Source: CAVQJU01 sp963712905 (lineage in GTDB: Bacteria > Acidobacteriota > Vicinamibacteria > Vicinamibacterales > CAVVIG01). From it: a DNA stretch of 64,000 bases. Numbering within the stretch: position 1 is the first letter of the stretch; each line of letters opens with the position of its first letter. Positions 53,520 to 63,402 of the stretch are shown here, in pieces. The translations under genes and the position numbers were made by a program. Under the pieces are notes generated by a model. The model ran no database searches and was not told where the DNA came from. It saw only the letters and a program-made list of their open reading frames with translations. The DNA is taken from assembly GCA_963712905.1 (NCBI GenBank), contig CAVQJU010000001.1, positions 124,001 through 188,000 of the forward strand. Reading direction: 5' to 3'.

Positions 53520-53595
53520 TTGACACTCTGTAACCTCAACGTTACGGTTAGAGGTTCCCTAATACCCTCCCTTTCGGAGGGTCAGGAGGCTAGAA
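53520..53595 (+). promoter_or_regulatory. Promoter and structured leader of TonB-dependent receptor copy 2
   Basis: TTGACA (53520-53525), then 17 bases, then TACGGT as a weak -10. An imperfect inverted repeat (AACCTCAAC/GTTAGAGGTT) covers the spacer. Just before the GTG start, CCCTCC and GGAGGG form a hairpin; the CCTCC arm could also pair with the ribosome site AGGAGG, so translation may be regulated. Inference from sequence only. The rest of the gap 53393-53519 shows no gene. Confidence 0.55.
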
Positions 53596-56500
53596 GTGCT
53601 CAGAGTGTTGAAGACGATTGGCATTCTCTCGTGCCTCGTCCTGTTGCCGACGCTGGCGTTTGCCCAGGCGTCGATTACAGGCGTGGTGAAAGACGCGTCC
53701 GGCGCCGTGCTGCCGGGTGTCACGGTCGAAACAGCCAGCCCTGTGCTCATCGAGAAGACCCGTTCGACGGTCACCGATGGCTCCGGGTTGTATCGCATTC
53801 TGGACCTGCGGCCCGGCACGTATTCGGTGACCTTCACGTTGCCCGGTTTCACGACCGTCGTGCGCGAAGGGATCGAGTTGACAGGTTCGTTCGTGGCGTC
53901 GATCAACATCGACCTGAAGGTCGGCGGCGTCGCCGAAACGATCACGGTGAGCGGCGAGACGCCCATCGTGGACGTGCAGAGCATCAAGCGTCAGACGACG
54001 CTGAGTAACGAAACGCTGACGACGGTGCCGACGGCGCGGTCGTGGGCGGCGACGGCGGTGCTGATTCCGGGCATCGTCATTCAGGCGGGCACGAGCGCGG
54101 ATATCCAGGTCACGCCCCAGATGACGGTGTTCGGCGGCGCCGGCGGGCGCGCCAACGAAGGCCGCATGCAGGTGGACGGCCTGAACACGGGCGCGGCGCT
54201 GAACGGCGGCGGCGTGTCCACGTATGTCGCGGACATCTCGAACGCGGCCGAAGTCGTCACGACGACCTCGGGCGGGTTGGGCGAAGCCGAGGTCGGCGGC
54301 CCGACGCTCAGCATCGTGCCCAAGAGCGGCGGCAACACGGTCAAAGGCGCGGTGTACCTCTCCGGCGTCAGCAGCGGGATGGTGGGCAGCAACTACAGCG
54401 ACGAGCTGAAGAACGCGGGCCTCAGCACCCCGGGCAAGCTGCTCCAGCAGTGGGATTATACGGGCGGCGTCGGCGGGCCCATCCTCAAGGATCGGCTGTG
54501 GTACTACGGCACGCTGCGCGACGAAGGCCAGCACCGCTCGATTCCCGGCGTCTATCCGAACCTGAACGCCGGCGACCCGACGAAGTTCAGCTACTCGCCT
54601 GACCGTTCCAAGCAGGCGCAGGGTGCCGAGAGCTTCCAGCTCGCGAGCATCCGGCTGACGGCGCAGATCACGCCGCGCAACAAGTTCAACTACCACCAGG
54701 ACCTGCAGTGGCCCTGCAACGGCTCGGCGTTCACATCGAGCGGCGACGGGTGCCGCGCGCAGAAAGACGACTCGGGCGCGTTCGTCGGCTCGCTGGGCCT
54801 CGGCGGCCTGACGGCGTCGGTGTCGCCCGAAACCGCCGGCTACCTGCACACGCTGGTGAAGAACAGCCAGTTCACGTGGTCGTCGCCGGTGACGAACCGC
54901 CTGCTCCTCGAGGCCGGCCTCGGCACGTATCGCGCGGCCTGGGGGCCGTTCGAAGCGCCGGGCAACCCGACTCGCGGTCTCGCGCGCATCACCGAGCTCG
55001 CGGCCCTCAACGGCGCCATCGCGAACTTCCAGTACCGCTCGGCCAACTGGGCGCACGACTGGGACAACCCGAACACGTGGCGCGGAGCCGCGTCGTATGT
55101 CACCGGCGGCCACACGTTCAAGGCCGGCTACATCGGCGGCTACCTGGTCGAGGACATCCAGAACTTCGGGAACGATCTCAACCTCGCCTACACGTTCAAC
55201 AACGGCCGTCCGGCCTCGCTGACCCAGACACTGCGCGTCTACACGCAGAAGGACCGCGTCCGGTACGACGCGCTCTACGGCCAGGATCAGTGGACCACCG
55301 GCAAGATGACGGTCCAGGGCGCCCTGCGCTTCGACCACGCGTGGAGCTACTCGCCGGAACAGACCATCGGGCCGACGAACTACCTCTCGACGCAGCTCAG
55401 CTTCCCCCGAACCGACGGCGTCAACTACAAGGACCTCTCGCTGCGCGGCGGCGTGGCCTACGACGTCTTCGGCAACGGCAAGACGGCCGTGAAGGTGAAC
55501 GCCGGCAAGTACGAGGATCCGGCGAGCAACCTCAACAACAACTACTCGATCAGCAACCCAATCGCGCGCATCGCGACGACCACGACGCGGACGTGGAACG
55601 ACACGAACAACAACTTCGTGCCGGACTGCAACCTCTCGACGCAGCTCGCAAACGGCGAGTGCCTCGCGGGCAACCAGCAGGCGTTCGGCACGGCGACGCC
55701 CATCACGGCGGCGATCGACCACGATCTCCTCAACGGCTGGGGGATCCGTCCGAACGACTGGCAGATCGGCGTGTCGGTCCAGCAGCAGCTGGCGTCGCGT
55801 GTTTCGATCGAGATCGGCTACTTCCGCCGCTGGCTGGGTAACTTCACCGCGACGGACAACCTGGCGGTAACCCCGGGCGACTTCACGAAGTACAGCCTGA
55901 CGGCGCCGTCCGATCCGCGGCTGCCCGGCGGCGGCGGGTACGCGGTGAACGACCTCTACAACATCGTCCAGTCCAAGTTCGGCCAGACGAACAACATCAT
56001 CACCGATGCCGCCAATTACGGCGATCAGTCCCAGGTCTACAACGGGATGCTGATCAACTTCTCGGCGCGCAACATGAAGGGCCTGACGCTGCAGGGCGGG
56101 ATCAACACCGGCAAGACGGTGAACGACTACTGCTCGAACCGCGCGCAGCTGCCGGAGTTCCAGTTCCCGGCGGCGACCGGCGCGACCATCAGCCCGAACA
56201 ACCCCTGGTGCCACGTGGATCCGGGTTTCGTGACGAAGCTGAATGCGATCGCGTCCTATATCTTCCCGAAGGTCGACGTGCTCATCGCGAGCACGTTCCG
56301 GACGGACCAGGGCGCGCCGCTTCGCGCCACCTGGAACGCGCCGCTCGCGACCATCACGTCGGCGCTCGGCCGCCCGGCGGTCGCGGCCGGCACGACGCTT
56401 CCGATCGACCTGATCAACCCGGGCGATGTCTGGGGCGATCGCGTCAACGAGCTCGACTTCCGGTTCGGCAAGATCCTGAAGTTCGGCCGGATGCGGACCA

Positions 56501-56646
56501 ACGTCGGCGTGGATGTCTACAACATCCTCAACCAGGCCGCGGTGCTGACCTACAACCAGACGTTCGTTCCGAACGGCACGTGGCTGGCGCCGACCTCGGT
56601 CCTGACGCCCCGGTTCTACAAGATCAGCGCGCAGATCGACTTCTAG
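53596..56646 (+). CDS. TonB-dependent receptor, Oar-like (copy 2)
   Basis: 1016 residues with the same order as copy 1: signal peptide (VLKTIGILSCLVLLPTLAFA), carboxypeptidase-regulatory domain, plug (VDGLNTGAALNGGGVSTYVA), barrel ending in KISAQIDF. Differences from copy 1 concentrate in the middle and late barrel (for example around residues 640-700 and 820-880), where surface loops would be, which suggests different ligands. GTG start after AGGAGG. Own promoter and own terminator. Ligand unknown. Confidence 0.9.
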   Translation: MLRVLKTIGILSCLVLLPTLAFAQASITGVVKDASGAVLPGVTVETASPVLIEKTRSTVTDGSGLYRILDLRPGTYSVTFTLPGFTTVVREGIELTGSFVASINIDLKVGGVAETITVSGETPIVDVQSIKRQTTLSNETLTTVPTARSWAATAVLIPGIVIQAGTSADIQVTPQMTVFGGAGGRANEGRMQVDGLNTGAALNGGGVSTYVADISNAAEVVTTTSGGLGEAEVGGPTLSIVPKSGGNTVKGAVYLSGVSSGMVGSNYSDELKNAGLSTPGKLLQQWDYTGGVGGPILKDRLWYYGTLRDEGQHRSIPGVYPNLNAGDPTKFSYSPDRSKQAQGAESFQLASIRLTAQITPRNKFNYHQDLQWPCNGSAFTSSGDGCRAQKDDSGAFVGSLGLGGLTASVSPETAGYLHTLVKNSQFTWSSPVTNRLLLEAGLGTYRAAWGPFEAPGNPTRGLARITELAALNGAIANFQYRSANWAHDWDNPNTWRGAASYVTGGHTFKAGYIGGYLVEDIQNFGNDLNLAYTFNNGRPASLTQTLRVYTQKDRVRYDALYGQDQWTTGKMTVQGALRFDHAWSYSPEQTIGPTNYLSTQLSFPRTDGVNYKDLSLRGGVAYDVFGNGKTAVKVNAGKYEDPASNLNNNYSISNPIARIATTTTRTWNDTNNNFVPDCNLSTQLANGECLAGNQQAFGTATPITAAIDHDLLNGWGIRPNDWQIGVSVQQQLASRVSIEIGYFRRWLGNFTATDNLAVTPGDFTKYSLTAPSDPRLPGGGGYAVNDLYNIVQSKFGQTNNIITDAANYGDQSQVYNGMLINFSARNMKGLTLQGGINTGKTVNDYCSNRAQLPEFQFPAATGATISPNNPWCHVDPGFVTKLNAIASYIFPKVDVLIASTFRTDQGAPLRATWNAPLATITSALGRPAVAAGTTLPIDLINPGDVWGDRVNELDFRFGKILKFGRMRTNVGVDVYNILNQAAVLTYNQTFVPNGTWLAPTSVLTPRFYKISAQIDF

Positions 56647-56686
56647 AATCGGGTAACTGGGTAATCGGGTAATCGGGTAATCGGGG
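56646..56686 (+). repeat. Short array GGGTAATC x4
   Basis: Four near copies of GGGTAATC/GGGTAACT directly after the copy 2 stop codon and before its terminator hairpin. Confidence 0.8.
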
Positions 56687-56720
56687 GGCGGCGAGCGAAA
56701 GTTCGCCGCCCTCGTCTTTT
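56687..56720 (+). terminator. Intrinsic terminator after TonB-dependent receptor copy 2
   Basis: GGCGGCGAGC-GAAA-GTTCGCCGCC then CTCGTCTTTT; a 10-bp stem with one G-U pair, GNRA-type loop and a short T tract. Similar in stem sequence to the terminator after copy 1, as expected for a duplication. Confidence 0.85.
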
Positions 56721-56737
56721 GTACCCGTAAAATCATC

Positions 56738-56762
56738 CGTAGCGTCCGGCTTCAGCCGGAAG
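56738..56762. repeat. REP-like palindrome
   Basis: CGTAGCGTCCGGCT-TCA-GCCGGA, same core as 47242-47268 and 61517-61583, in front of the secreted protein gene. Confidence 0.8.
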
Positions 56763-56778
56763 TCCAGCGGAGGCAGGT

Positions 56779-57819
56779 ATGAGCAAGCTTTTTCGTGTAT
56801 CGCTGACAGTCGCCGCGGTGACGGTGTGCCTGGCCACTCCGGCGGTTGCCCAGACGACGGCTCCGGCCCCGTCTTCCAAGCCGGCGGCTCCAGCGAAGGC
56901 CGCCAGGCCGTACAGCCCGCCAAAGACTGCATGGGGCGACCCGGACCTGTCGGGTTCGTACACGAACACCAGCGAAAGCGGGACGCCGTTCGAGCGGCCC
57001 GCCGAATTCGACGGCAAGACGCTCGACCAGATCACGCCGGCCGAGCTCGCGAAAGCGATCGACAAGCGCAACAACCAGAAAGTGGAGCGCGCACCCACGC
57101 TCGGCGGCGCCGAGACCGGCGCGGGGCCGATTCACTGGTTCGAGGACTACAACGCGAAAAATACCAGGCCCTGGATGGTGACGGATCCGCCGGACGGCAA
57201 GATCCCGCCGGCGACGGAGGAGGCGAGGCAGCGCGCCGCGATCGTCGTCGCGAAGCGCCGCGGCGGCGACAGCTACAGCGTCGGGCCGTTCGACGGCCCG
57301 GAAGATCTCACCTTGTACGTCCGCTGCATTTCACGCGGCATCCCCGGCTCCATGATGCCGGCCATCTACGGGAACTCGTATCAGATCGTGCAGGGCCAGG
57401 GCTACGTCGGCATCCGGTACGAGATGGTGCACGAAACGCGCATCATCCCGCTGGACAACCGCCCGCGGCTGAACAGCAGCATTTTGCTCGACATGGGCGA
57501 CGCCCGAGGCCACTTCGAAGGCGACACGCTCGTCGTCGAAACGACGAACGTCAAGGAGCGGTCCGCGTTCCGGGGCGCCTCGAGCCACCTGAAGCTGACC
57601 GAGCGCTTCAAGCCGATGGGGCCGAAAGCCATCGAGTGGTCCGTGACCGCCGAGGATTCGCACACCTGGACGCGGCCCTGGACGTTCGCGCTCACGCTGA
57701 CGAAGGACGAGGCGCAGCCGGTGTTCGAGTACGCGTGCCACGAAGGCAACCACGGCCTCCGCGACATCCTGAGCGGCGCCCGGGCGGACGAGGCCGCCGC
57801 CGCGCACCTTGCGAAATAG
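56779..57819 (+). CDS. Secreted protein of unknown function (WGDPDLxG family)
   Basis: 346 residues: signal peptide (FRVSLTVAAVTVCLATPAVA), proline/alanine-rich linker, then TAWGDPDLSGSYTN and a body with LYVRCISRGIPGSMMPAIYGN, IVQGQGYVGIRYEMVHETRII, HFEGDTLVVETTNV and FEYACHEGNHGLRDIL. Proteins with the WGDPDL-G start are abundant in Acidobacteriota and have no known function. The CHEGNH segment near the C-terminus could bind a metal. Follows the receptor tandem but with its own upstream region. Confidence 0.75.
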   Translation: MSKLFRVSLTVAAVTVCLATPAVAQTTAPAPSSKPAAPAKAARPYSPPKTAWGDPDLSGSYTNTSESGTPFERPAEFDGKTLDQITPAELAKAIDKRNNQKVERAPTLGGAETGAGPIHWFEDYNAKNTRPWMVTDPPDGKIPPATEEARQRAAIVVAKRRGGDSYSVGPFDGPEDLTLYVRCISRGIPGSMMPAIYGNSYQIVQGQGYVGIRYEMVHETRIIPLDNRPRLNSSILLDMGDARGHFEGDTLVVETTNVKERSAFRGASSHLKLTERFKPMGPKAIEWSVTAEDSHTWTRPWTFALTLTKDEAQPVFEYACHEGNHGLRDILSGARADEAAAAHLAK

Positions 57820-57826
57820 CGCGCGC

Positions 57827-57919
57827 GGAATGTAGAACGGAGAATGTAGAACGGAGAAAGAAACGCTGAAGCGAGCGCTCTCCGGCCTTCTACGTTCTGC
57901 GTTCTTCATTCTACATTTT
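57827..57919 (+). repeat. Facing arms of GTAGAACGGAGAAT units
   Basis: Left arm GTAGAACGGAGAA x2, right arm TTCTACGTTCTGCGTTCTTC, between the convergent secreted protein and ureG genes. The ureG stop codon is in the right arm. Same word family as 43404-43518. Confidence 0.85.
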
Positions 57920-58627
57920 GCCGTCCGGCCCCTCCGACTGCGCGATCCCATGTCGCGACCACGTGCCGGACGATCTCGTCCACGCCGACGTCGTTCTTCA
58001 CCTGCGCGAACACCGTCGGGCCGTCGCCGCGCATCCGCCTCGCGTCGCGCTCCATCACGTCGAGGTCGGCGCCGACGAGCGGCGCGAGGTCGGTCTTGTT
58101 GATGACGAGCAGGTCGGACTGCGTGATGCCGGGCCCGCCCTTGCGCGGGATCTTGTCGCCGCCCGAGACGTCGATGACGTAGATCGTGTAGTCGACGAGC
58201 TCGCGGCTGAACTGCGCGGCCAGGTTGTCGCCGCCGCTCTCGACGAGGAGCAGCTGGGCCGGACTTCTTCCATCAGCTCCTCGAGCGCGACCAGGTTGTG
58301 GCTGATGTCCTCGCGGATCGCCGCGTGCGGGCAGCCGCCGGTCTCGACGGCGCGGATCCGGTGTTCCTCGAGCGCCTCGTTCCGCACGAGGAACTCGGCG
58401 TCCTCGCGCGTGAAGATGTCGTTGGTGACGACGCCCAGGCTGTGCGTGTCGCGGAGCGCGCGGCAGAGGGCGAGCATCAGCGCCGTCTTGCCGCTGCCGA
58501 CGGGGCCGCCGATGCCGACCGTGAAGCTGCGGGCCCGGTAGTCGCGGGCGATCGGGGCGTCGCGCTCGTGGAAGAGGCCGGGGTGATCGTGGTGCTCGTG
58601 CGTGTGCGGGTGCCCGATTTCGTGCAT
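57906..58627 (-). CDS. ureG: Urease accessory GTPase UreG, frameshifted
   Basis: About 240 residues when joined. An unusually His-rich N-terminus (MHEIGHPHTHEHHDHPG) precedes the P-loop GIGGPVGSGKTAL, the NDIFTREDAEFL and ETGGCPHAAIREDIS segments. After a one-base shift near 58258 the frame continues as LLLVESGGDNLAAQFS, VIDVSGGDKIPRKGGPG and VINKTDLAPLVGAD. UreG delivers nickel to urease using GTP. The His tail may store nickel; ureE is absent from this cluster. Span length is not a multiple of three, which agrees with a missing base. Confidence 0.88.
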
Positions 58628-58637
58628 GTGTGTTCCT

Positions 58638-58694
58638 CGTAGGGCGTGGCTGTCAGCCCTGCCGTCGATGGCGGGCCTGAAGGCCCGCCCTACG
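58638..58694. repeat. REP-like palindrome, CGTAGGGCG...CGCCCTACG
   Basis: A long inverted repeat between ureF and ureG with outer words CGTAGGGCG/CGCCCTACG and inner GGGCGGGCCT-GAA-GGCCCGCCC-like arms. Confidence 0.8.
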
Positions 58695-58704
58695 TCCCGC
58701 CAGC

Positions 58705-59364
58705 CTACGACTGAAACAATCGCGAGTACAACCGATCGTGCGACGCCTGCCAGAGGTCGACCAGCGGCGCCGTCTGCGCGGCCTCTTCGACGGTCAGCGC
58801 CAGGGAAGCCTCCACCGTGCGATCGAGATCGCACGCGCGCTCGGCCAGCAGCCGCTGTCCGTCCGTGGTGCCGACGATGCCGAGGCGGACGGCGGCCGAG
58901 AGCGTGCCGCGGCACACGCCGAACAGGAACAGCCGCGCGGCCGCCTGCCGATCGACCCCCAGCGCGCGGAGCGACGCCCCGAAGATGGGCGAGTGGTGCC
59001 GCGTCTTCGACTCCGCCCGGACGGCCTCGCACATCGCGCGGACTTCCGGACGAGGGAACGAGCGCTCGACCGTGCCGATCCACGCGCGTCCCTGCACGCG
59101 GCTGGCGCGGTTGGCGACCGGGTTGCGCAGGAAGGCGTCGCACCGGGCGTCGATGACGCCGAGGTCGCGGGGCTCATCGTGAGCGGCCAGCACGAACGGC
59201 AGGCTCCCGCGCCCGGCCTGCGACACCGCATCGCGGACGAACCGCGCGAGCGATCCGGCGTTCACCTCGCCCTGCTGCCACGCGGCTTCCAGACCGCTCG
59301 AGTGCGCGAAGCCTCCGGCGGGAAAGGCCGAGTCGGCGAGCTGCAGAAAGAGCCAGTCAGTCAT
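58705..59364 (-). CDS. ureF: Urease accessory protein UreF
   Basis: 219 residues. Family features: N-terminal LADSAFPAGGFAHSSGLEAA, RDLGVIDARCDAFL, and the C-terminal TAPLVDLWQASHDRLYSRLF. UreF joins UreD and UreG in the complex that loads nickel and CO2 onto urease. Intact in frame. The heptamer array 59364-59433 lies between ureC and ureF and touches its ATG. Confidence 0.92.
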   Translation of the reverse strand: MTDWLFLQLADSAFPAGGFAHSSGLEAAWQQGEVNAGSLARFVRDAVSQAGRGSLPFVLAAHDEPRDLGVIDARCDAFLRNPVANRASRVQGRAWIGTVERSFPRPEVRAMCEAVRAESKTRHHSPIFGASLRALGVDRQAAARLFLFGVCRGTLSAAVRLGIVGTTDGQRLLAERACDLDRTVEASLALTVEEAAQTAPLVDLWQASHDRLYSRLFQS

Positions 59365-59433
59365 CAGTCGGCAGTCGGCAGTCAGCAGTCAGCAGTCAGC
59401 AGTCGGCAGTCGGCAGTCGGCAGTCGGCAGTCG
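59364..59433 (+). repeat. Heptamer array, CAGTCGG/CAGTCAG
   Basis: About ten copies of CAGTCGG or CAGTCAG fill the gap between ureC and ureF. Same class as 8511-8546 and 18192-18282. Confidence 0.9.
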
Positions 59434-61154
<1,721 letters not shown>

Positions 61155-61159
61155 GCTCA

Positions 61160-61192
61160 GGCGGTTCAGGTTCAGGTTCAGGGTTCAGGGTT
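61160..61192 (+). repeat. Hexamer array GGTTCA/GGGTTCA
   Basis: Five copies of GGTTCA-like units between ureB and ureC; they contain the ureB stop codon. Confidence 0.8.
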
Positions 61193-61506
61193 CGCGGTTC
61201 TCGAATTCCCGTGCGAAGTCGTTGCCGCCGCGAATGACGCCGCGTCCCGCGATCGCGACGAGCGAGACGGTTCGCGTCTCGCCGGGCTCGAATCGCACGG
61301 CCGTGCCGGCGGGAATGTCGAGACGCATGCCGTAGGCGGCGCGGCGGTCGAAATCGAGCGCCTTGTTGGTCTCGACGAAGTGGTAGTGGCTGCCGACCTG
61401 AATCGGCCGATCGCCGCGGTTCGTGACGGCGAGCTGCGCCGTCCTGCGCCCCTCGTTCGCGGCGATCTCCCCCGGCGCACACGTGATCTCTCCGGCGCGA
61501 TCGCAT
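61185..61506 (-). CDS. ureB: Urease beta subunit UreB, start uncertain
   Basis: About 100 residues recognisable: GEITCAPGEIAANEG, LAVTNRGDRPIQVGSHYHFVETN, LDFDRRAAYGMRLDIPAGTA, RFEPGETRTVSLVAIAG and GGNDFAREFENREP then TGA at 61187-61185. This is the whole UreB core. No ATG, GTG or TTG lies in frame near the beginning; ATG 61506 is out of frame by one base, so either a base error near the start or a non-standard start must be assumed. Confidence 0.8.
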
Positions 61507-61516
61507 CGACGGCAGT

Positions 61517-61583
61517 CGTAGCGTCCGGCTTCAGCCGCCTTCGGCAGGCTCAGGGCGTCCCGAGCTTGTCGAGGGCCGGACGT
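61517..61583. repeat. REP-like palindromes in the ureA 3' end
   Basis: CGTAGCGTCCGGCT-TCA-GCCG followed by a second inverted pair around CAGGCTCAGGGCGTCCCGAGCTTGTCG (halves GGCAGGCTCAGG and CCGAGCTTGTCG). Overlaps the C-terminal codons of ureA. Confidence 0.75.
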
Positions 61584-61941
61584 TCGCGGGCACCGGCAGG
61601 AAACTCCCGTACAGCGCGAGCTCCAGGTTGCCGTGCTCGGCGACGATCGGGTTGTGGACCGTCACCAGCTTGGTCCCGTCGGGAAACGTCCCTTCGATCT
61701 GGACTTCGTGGACGAGCTCCGGCACGCCGTCCATCACGTCGGCGCGCCCGAGCAACTGGCGGCCGACATCCATCAGCTCGGCGACCGAGCGGCCGTCGCG
61801 GATGAACTCCAGAATCTGCGTGGCGATGAGCGCGACCGCCTCGGGATGATTCAGCCGCACACCCCGCGCCAGGCGCTTCTGCGCCAGCACGCCGGCCTGA
61901 TGCAGCGTGAGCTTGTCGAGTTCGTGCGGCGTCAGATGCAT
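61531..61941 (-). CDS. ureA: Urease gamma subunit UreA with repeat-encoded tail
   Basis: 136 residues. UreA core: MHLTPHELDKLTLHQAGVLA, LARGVRLNHPEAVALIATQILEFI, GRQLLGRADVMDGVPELVHE, VQIEGTFPDGTKLVTVHNPI. UreA is normally about 100 residues; the end here, RPSTSSGRPEPAEGG, is read from REP-like DNA at 61517-61583, and part of the segment after VHNPI resembles the first residues of UreB, so the real gamma subunit ends earlier or is fused. Confidence 0.88.
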   Translation of the reverse strand: MHLTPHELDKLTLHQAGVLAQKRLARGVRLNHPEAVALIATQILEFIRDGRSVAELMDVGRQLLGRADVMDGVPELVHEVQIEGTFPDGTKLVTVHNPIVAEHGNLELALYGSFLPVPANVRPSTSSGRPEPAEGG

Positions 61942-61967
61942 CAGCGACCTCTTGAACCGCCTGAACC

Positions 61968-62033
61968 CGGACCTCTCGGACCTGAACCTCGGACCCTGAA
62001 CCTTCGGACCTCTGGACCTCTCGGACCTCTTAG
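61968..62033 (+). repeat. 9-bp array, single arm (GGACCTCTC units)
   Basis: About seven copies of GGACCTCTC/GGACCTGAA between ureA and ureD. Same 9-bp class as 13911-13998 and the right part of 48249-48300, but without a facing arm. Confidence 0.85.
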
Positions 62034-62037
62034 TCCC

Positions 62038-62842
62038 TCAGAACTTGCAACCCCACGGATCGTCGCCGAGCAGCGCGGGCACGACCGCGAGGTACTGCCG
62101 AAGCGCCGCGCCAACCTGTTCGACCGACAGCCCCGCCACACGCAGCAGCACGCCGTCGTCGCCGAGGGGCGCCGAGGCGATCAGCAGATCGGCCCGGCGC
62201 GGCACGGCCGCGGAGCCGAGCGAACCGGCCAGCTGCGCCGCGGTCGCGCGGAGCGCCGGCCCCGCCACGACGGCGGTGGCGAGGCAGTTGAAGCGATCCA
62301 TGCGGTCCTCGAGCGCGCCGTCGTCCGGCGACAACGCGAGGCCGTCGTGCAGGATCAGCTGATCGCCCTGCCAGATGCGCGTCTGGCTGCGGTACTCGTC
62401 GAACTGCCAGCGCTCGCCGGAGCCCACCCGTCCCGCCGTCAGCCAGTCCACGAGCACGAGGCTCGCGCCGGCGTGCATGCGCACGTGTTGCTCCTGTGTG
62501 TATCGCGATCCCGCGAAGCAGGTGACCGGATCCGGCAGCAGCACGAGCAGGCTACCGTCATCGACGCGCGCGTGCAATCGCTGCGACGCGCCGCGCTCCG
62601 ACCGGTACACTTTTGTTGACGCTTGTGTCGCGACCAGCGCGTGCGCGCCGGGCCCGACCGACACGTCGATCGACACCGCGTCGCCGCCCAGGAGCCCGCC
62701 TCCGTACGTCGGCGAGGTAGACCCACGCCGACGGCCCGGCGTTCCTGGGATTGAGCACCTTGAGCGGGCTGGCCGCGCGGACGCGCGTCAGCACCGTGGC
62801 GCCGCGCACGCGCGTGAATTGCAGGACGCCGGTGTCGGAAAT
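62038..62842 (-). CDS. ureD: Urease accessory protein UreD, frameshifted near 5' end
   Basis: The intact C-terminal 212 residues (SIDVSVGPGAHALVATQAST, LPDPVTCFAGSRYTQEQHVR, GASLVLVDWLTAGRVGSGERW, FNCLATAVVAGPAL) are UreD. The missing N-terminal strand (SDTGVLQFTRVRGATVL, SPLKVLNPRNAGPSAWVYLA) is found upstream in another frame, and joins with one base shift near 62700. No standard start is in frame; ATT at 62842, next to the PPIase stop, or a start hidden by an indel. UreD is the scaffold for nickel insertion. Confidence 0.82.
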
Positions 62843-62847
62843 GGCCG

Positions 62848-63361
62848 CTACTTTCTTTCGATGGTGACCGACTCGATGGTGATGGGCTTCACGGGACGAT
62901 CGCCGGGCTTGCTCGTCGCCGTCTTGCCGATCTTCGACACGACGTCCATCCCGGACACGACTTCGCCGAAGACGCTGTGCTTGTTGTCGAGCCACGACGT
63001 TTCGGTCAGCGTGATGAAGAACTGTCCGCCGTTGGTGTTGGGCCCGCTGTTCGCCATCGACAGGATGCCCGGCTTGGAGTGCCGCAGCGTCGGGTGGAAC
63101 TCGTCCTCGAACTTGTAACCCGGTCCGCCCGTGCCCTGGCCGAGCGGGTCGCCGCCCTGAATCATGAAGGCGTCGATCACGCGATGAAAGATGGTCCCGT
63201 TGTAGTAGGGCGATTTCGATTTCTTGCCCGTGCGCGGATCGGTCCATTCCTTCGTGCCTTCGGCCAGACCCGTGAAGTTCGCGACCGTTTTCGGCGCTTT
63301 CTCCTCGAACAACTGGATCGTGAACTGGCCTTCGCTCGTCGTGAAATGCGCGTAACAACAT
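62848..63361 (-). CDS. Cyclophilin-type peptidyl-prolyl isomerase
   Basis: About 154-170 residues. Cyclophilin features: KTVANFTGLAEGT, FHRVIDAFMIQGGDP (catalytic arginine and FMIQGGD), GPNTNGGQFFITLTETSWLDNKHSVFGEV (split; active QFFIT and the tryptophan for cyclosporin). It speeds proline isomerisation in the cytosol. N-terminal residues HFTTSEGQFTIQLFEEKAP are in frame but the upstream ATG (63361) is one base out, so a frameshift or a TTG start (63312) must be assumed. It is the first gene of the urease operon. Confidence 0.85.
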
Positions 63362-63402
63362 TGATATGCTCTCTCCGTGGTCGGCGTGGTCGGCCGCTTA
63401 CA

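Noticed and set aside
62558..63361. A separate protein in the frame overlapping PPIase and ureD
   Set aside because: It only joins the out-of-frame start of the PPIase to the N-terminal part of ureD; the real coding frames switch within it.
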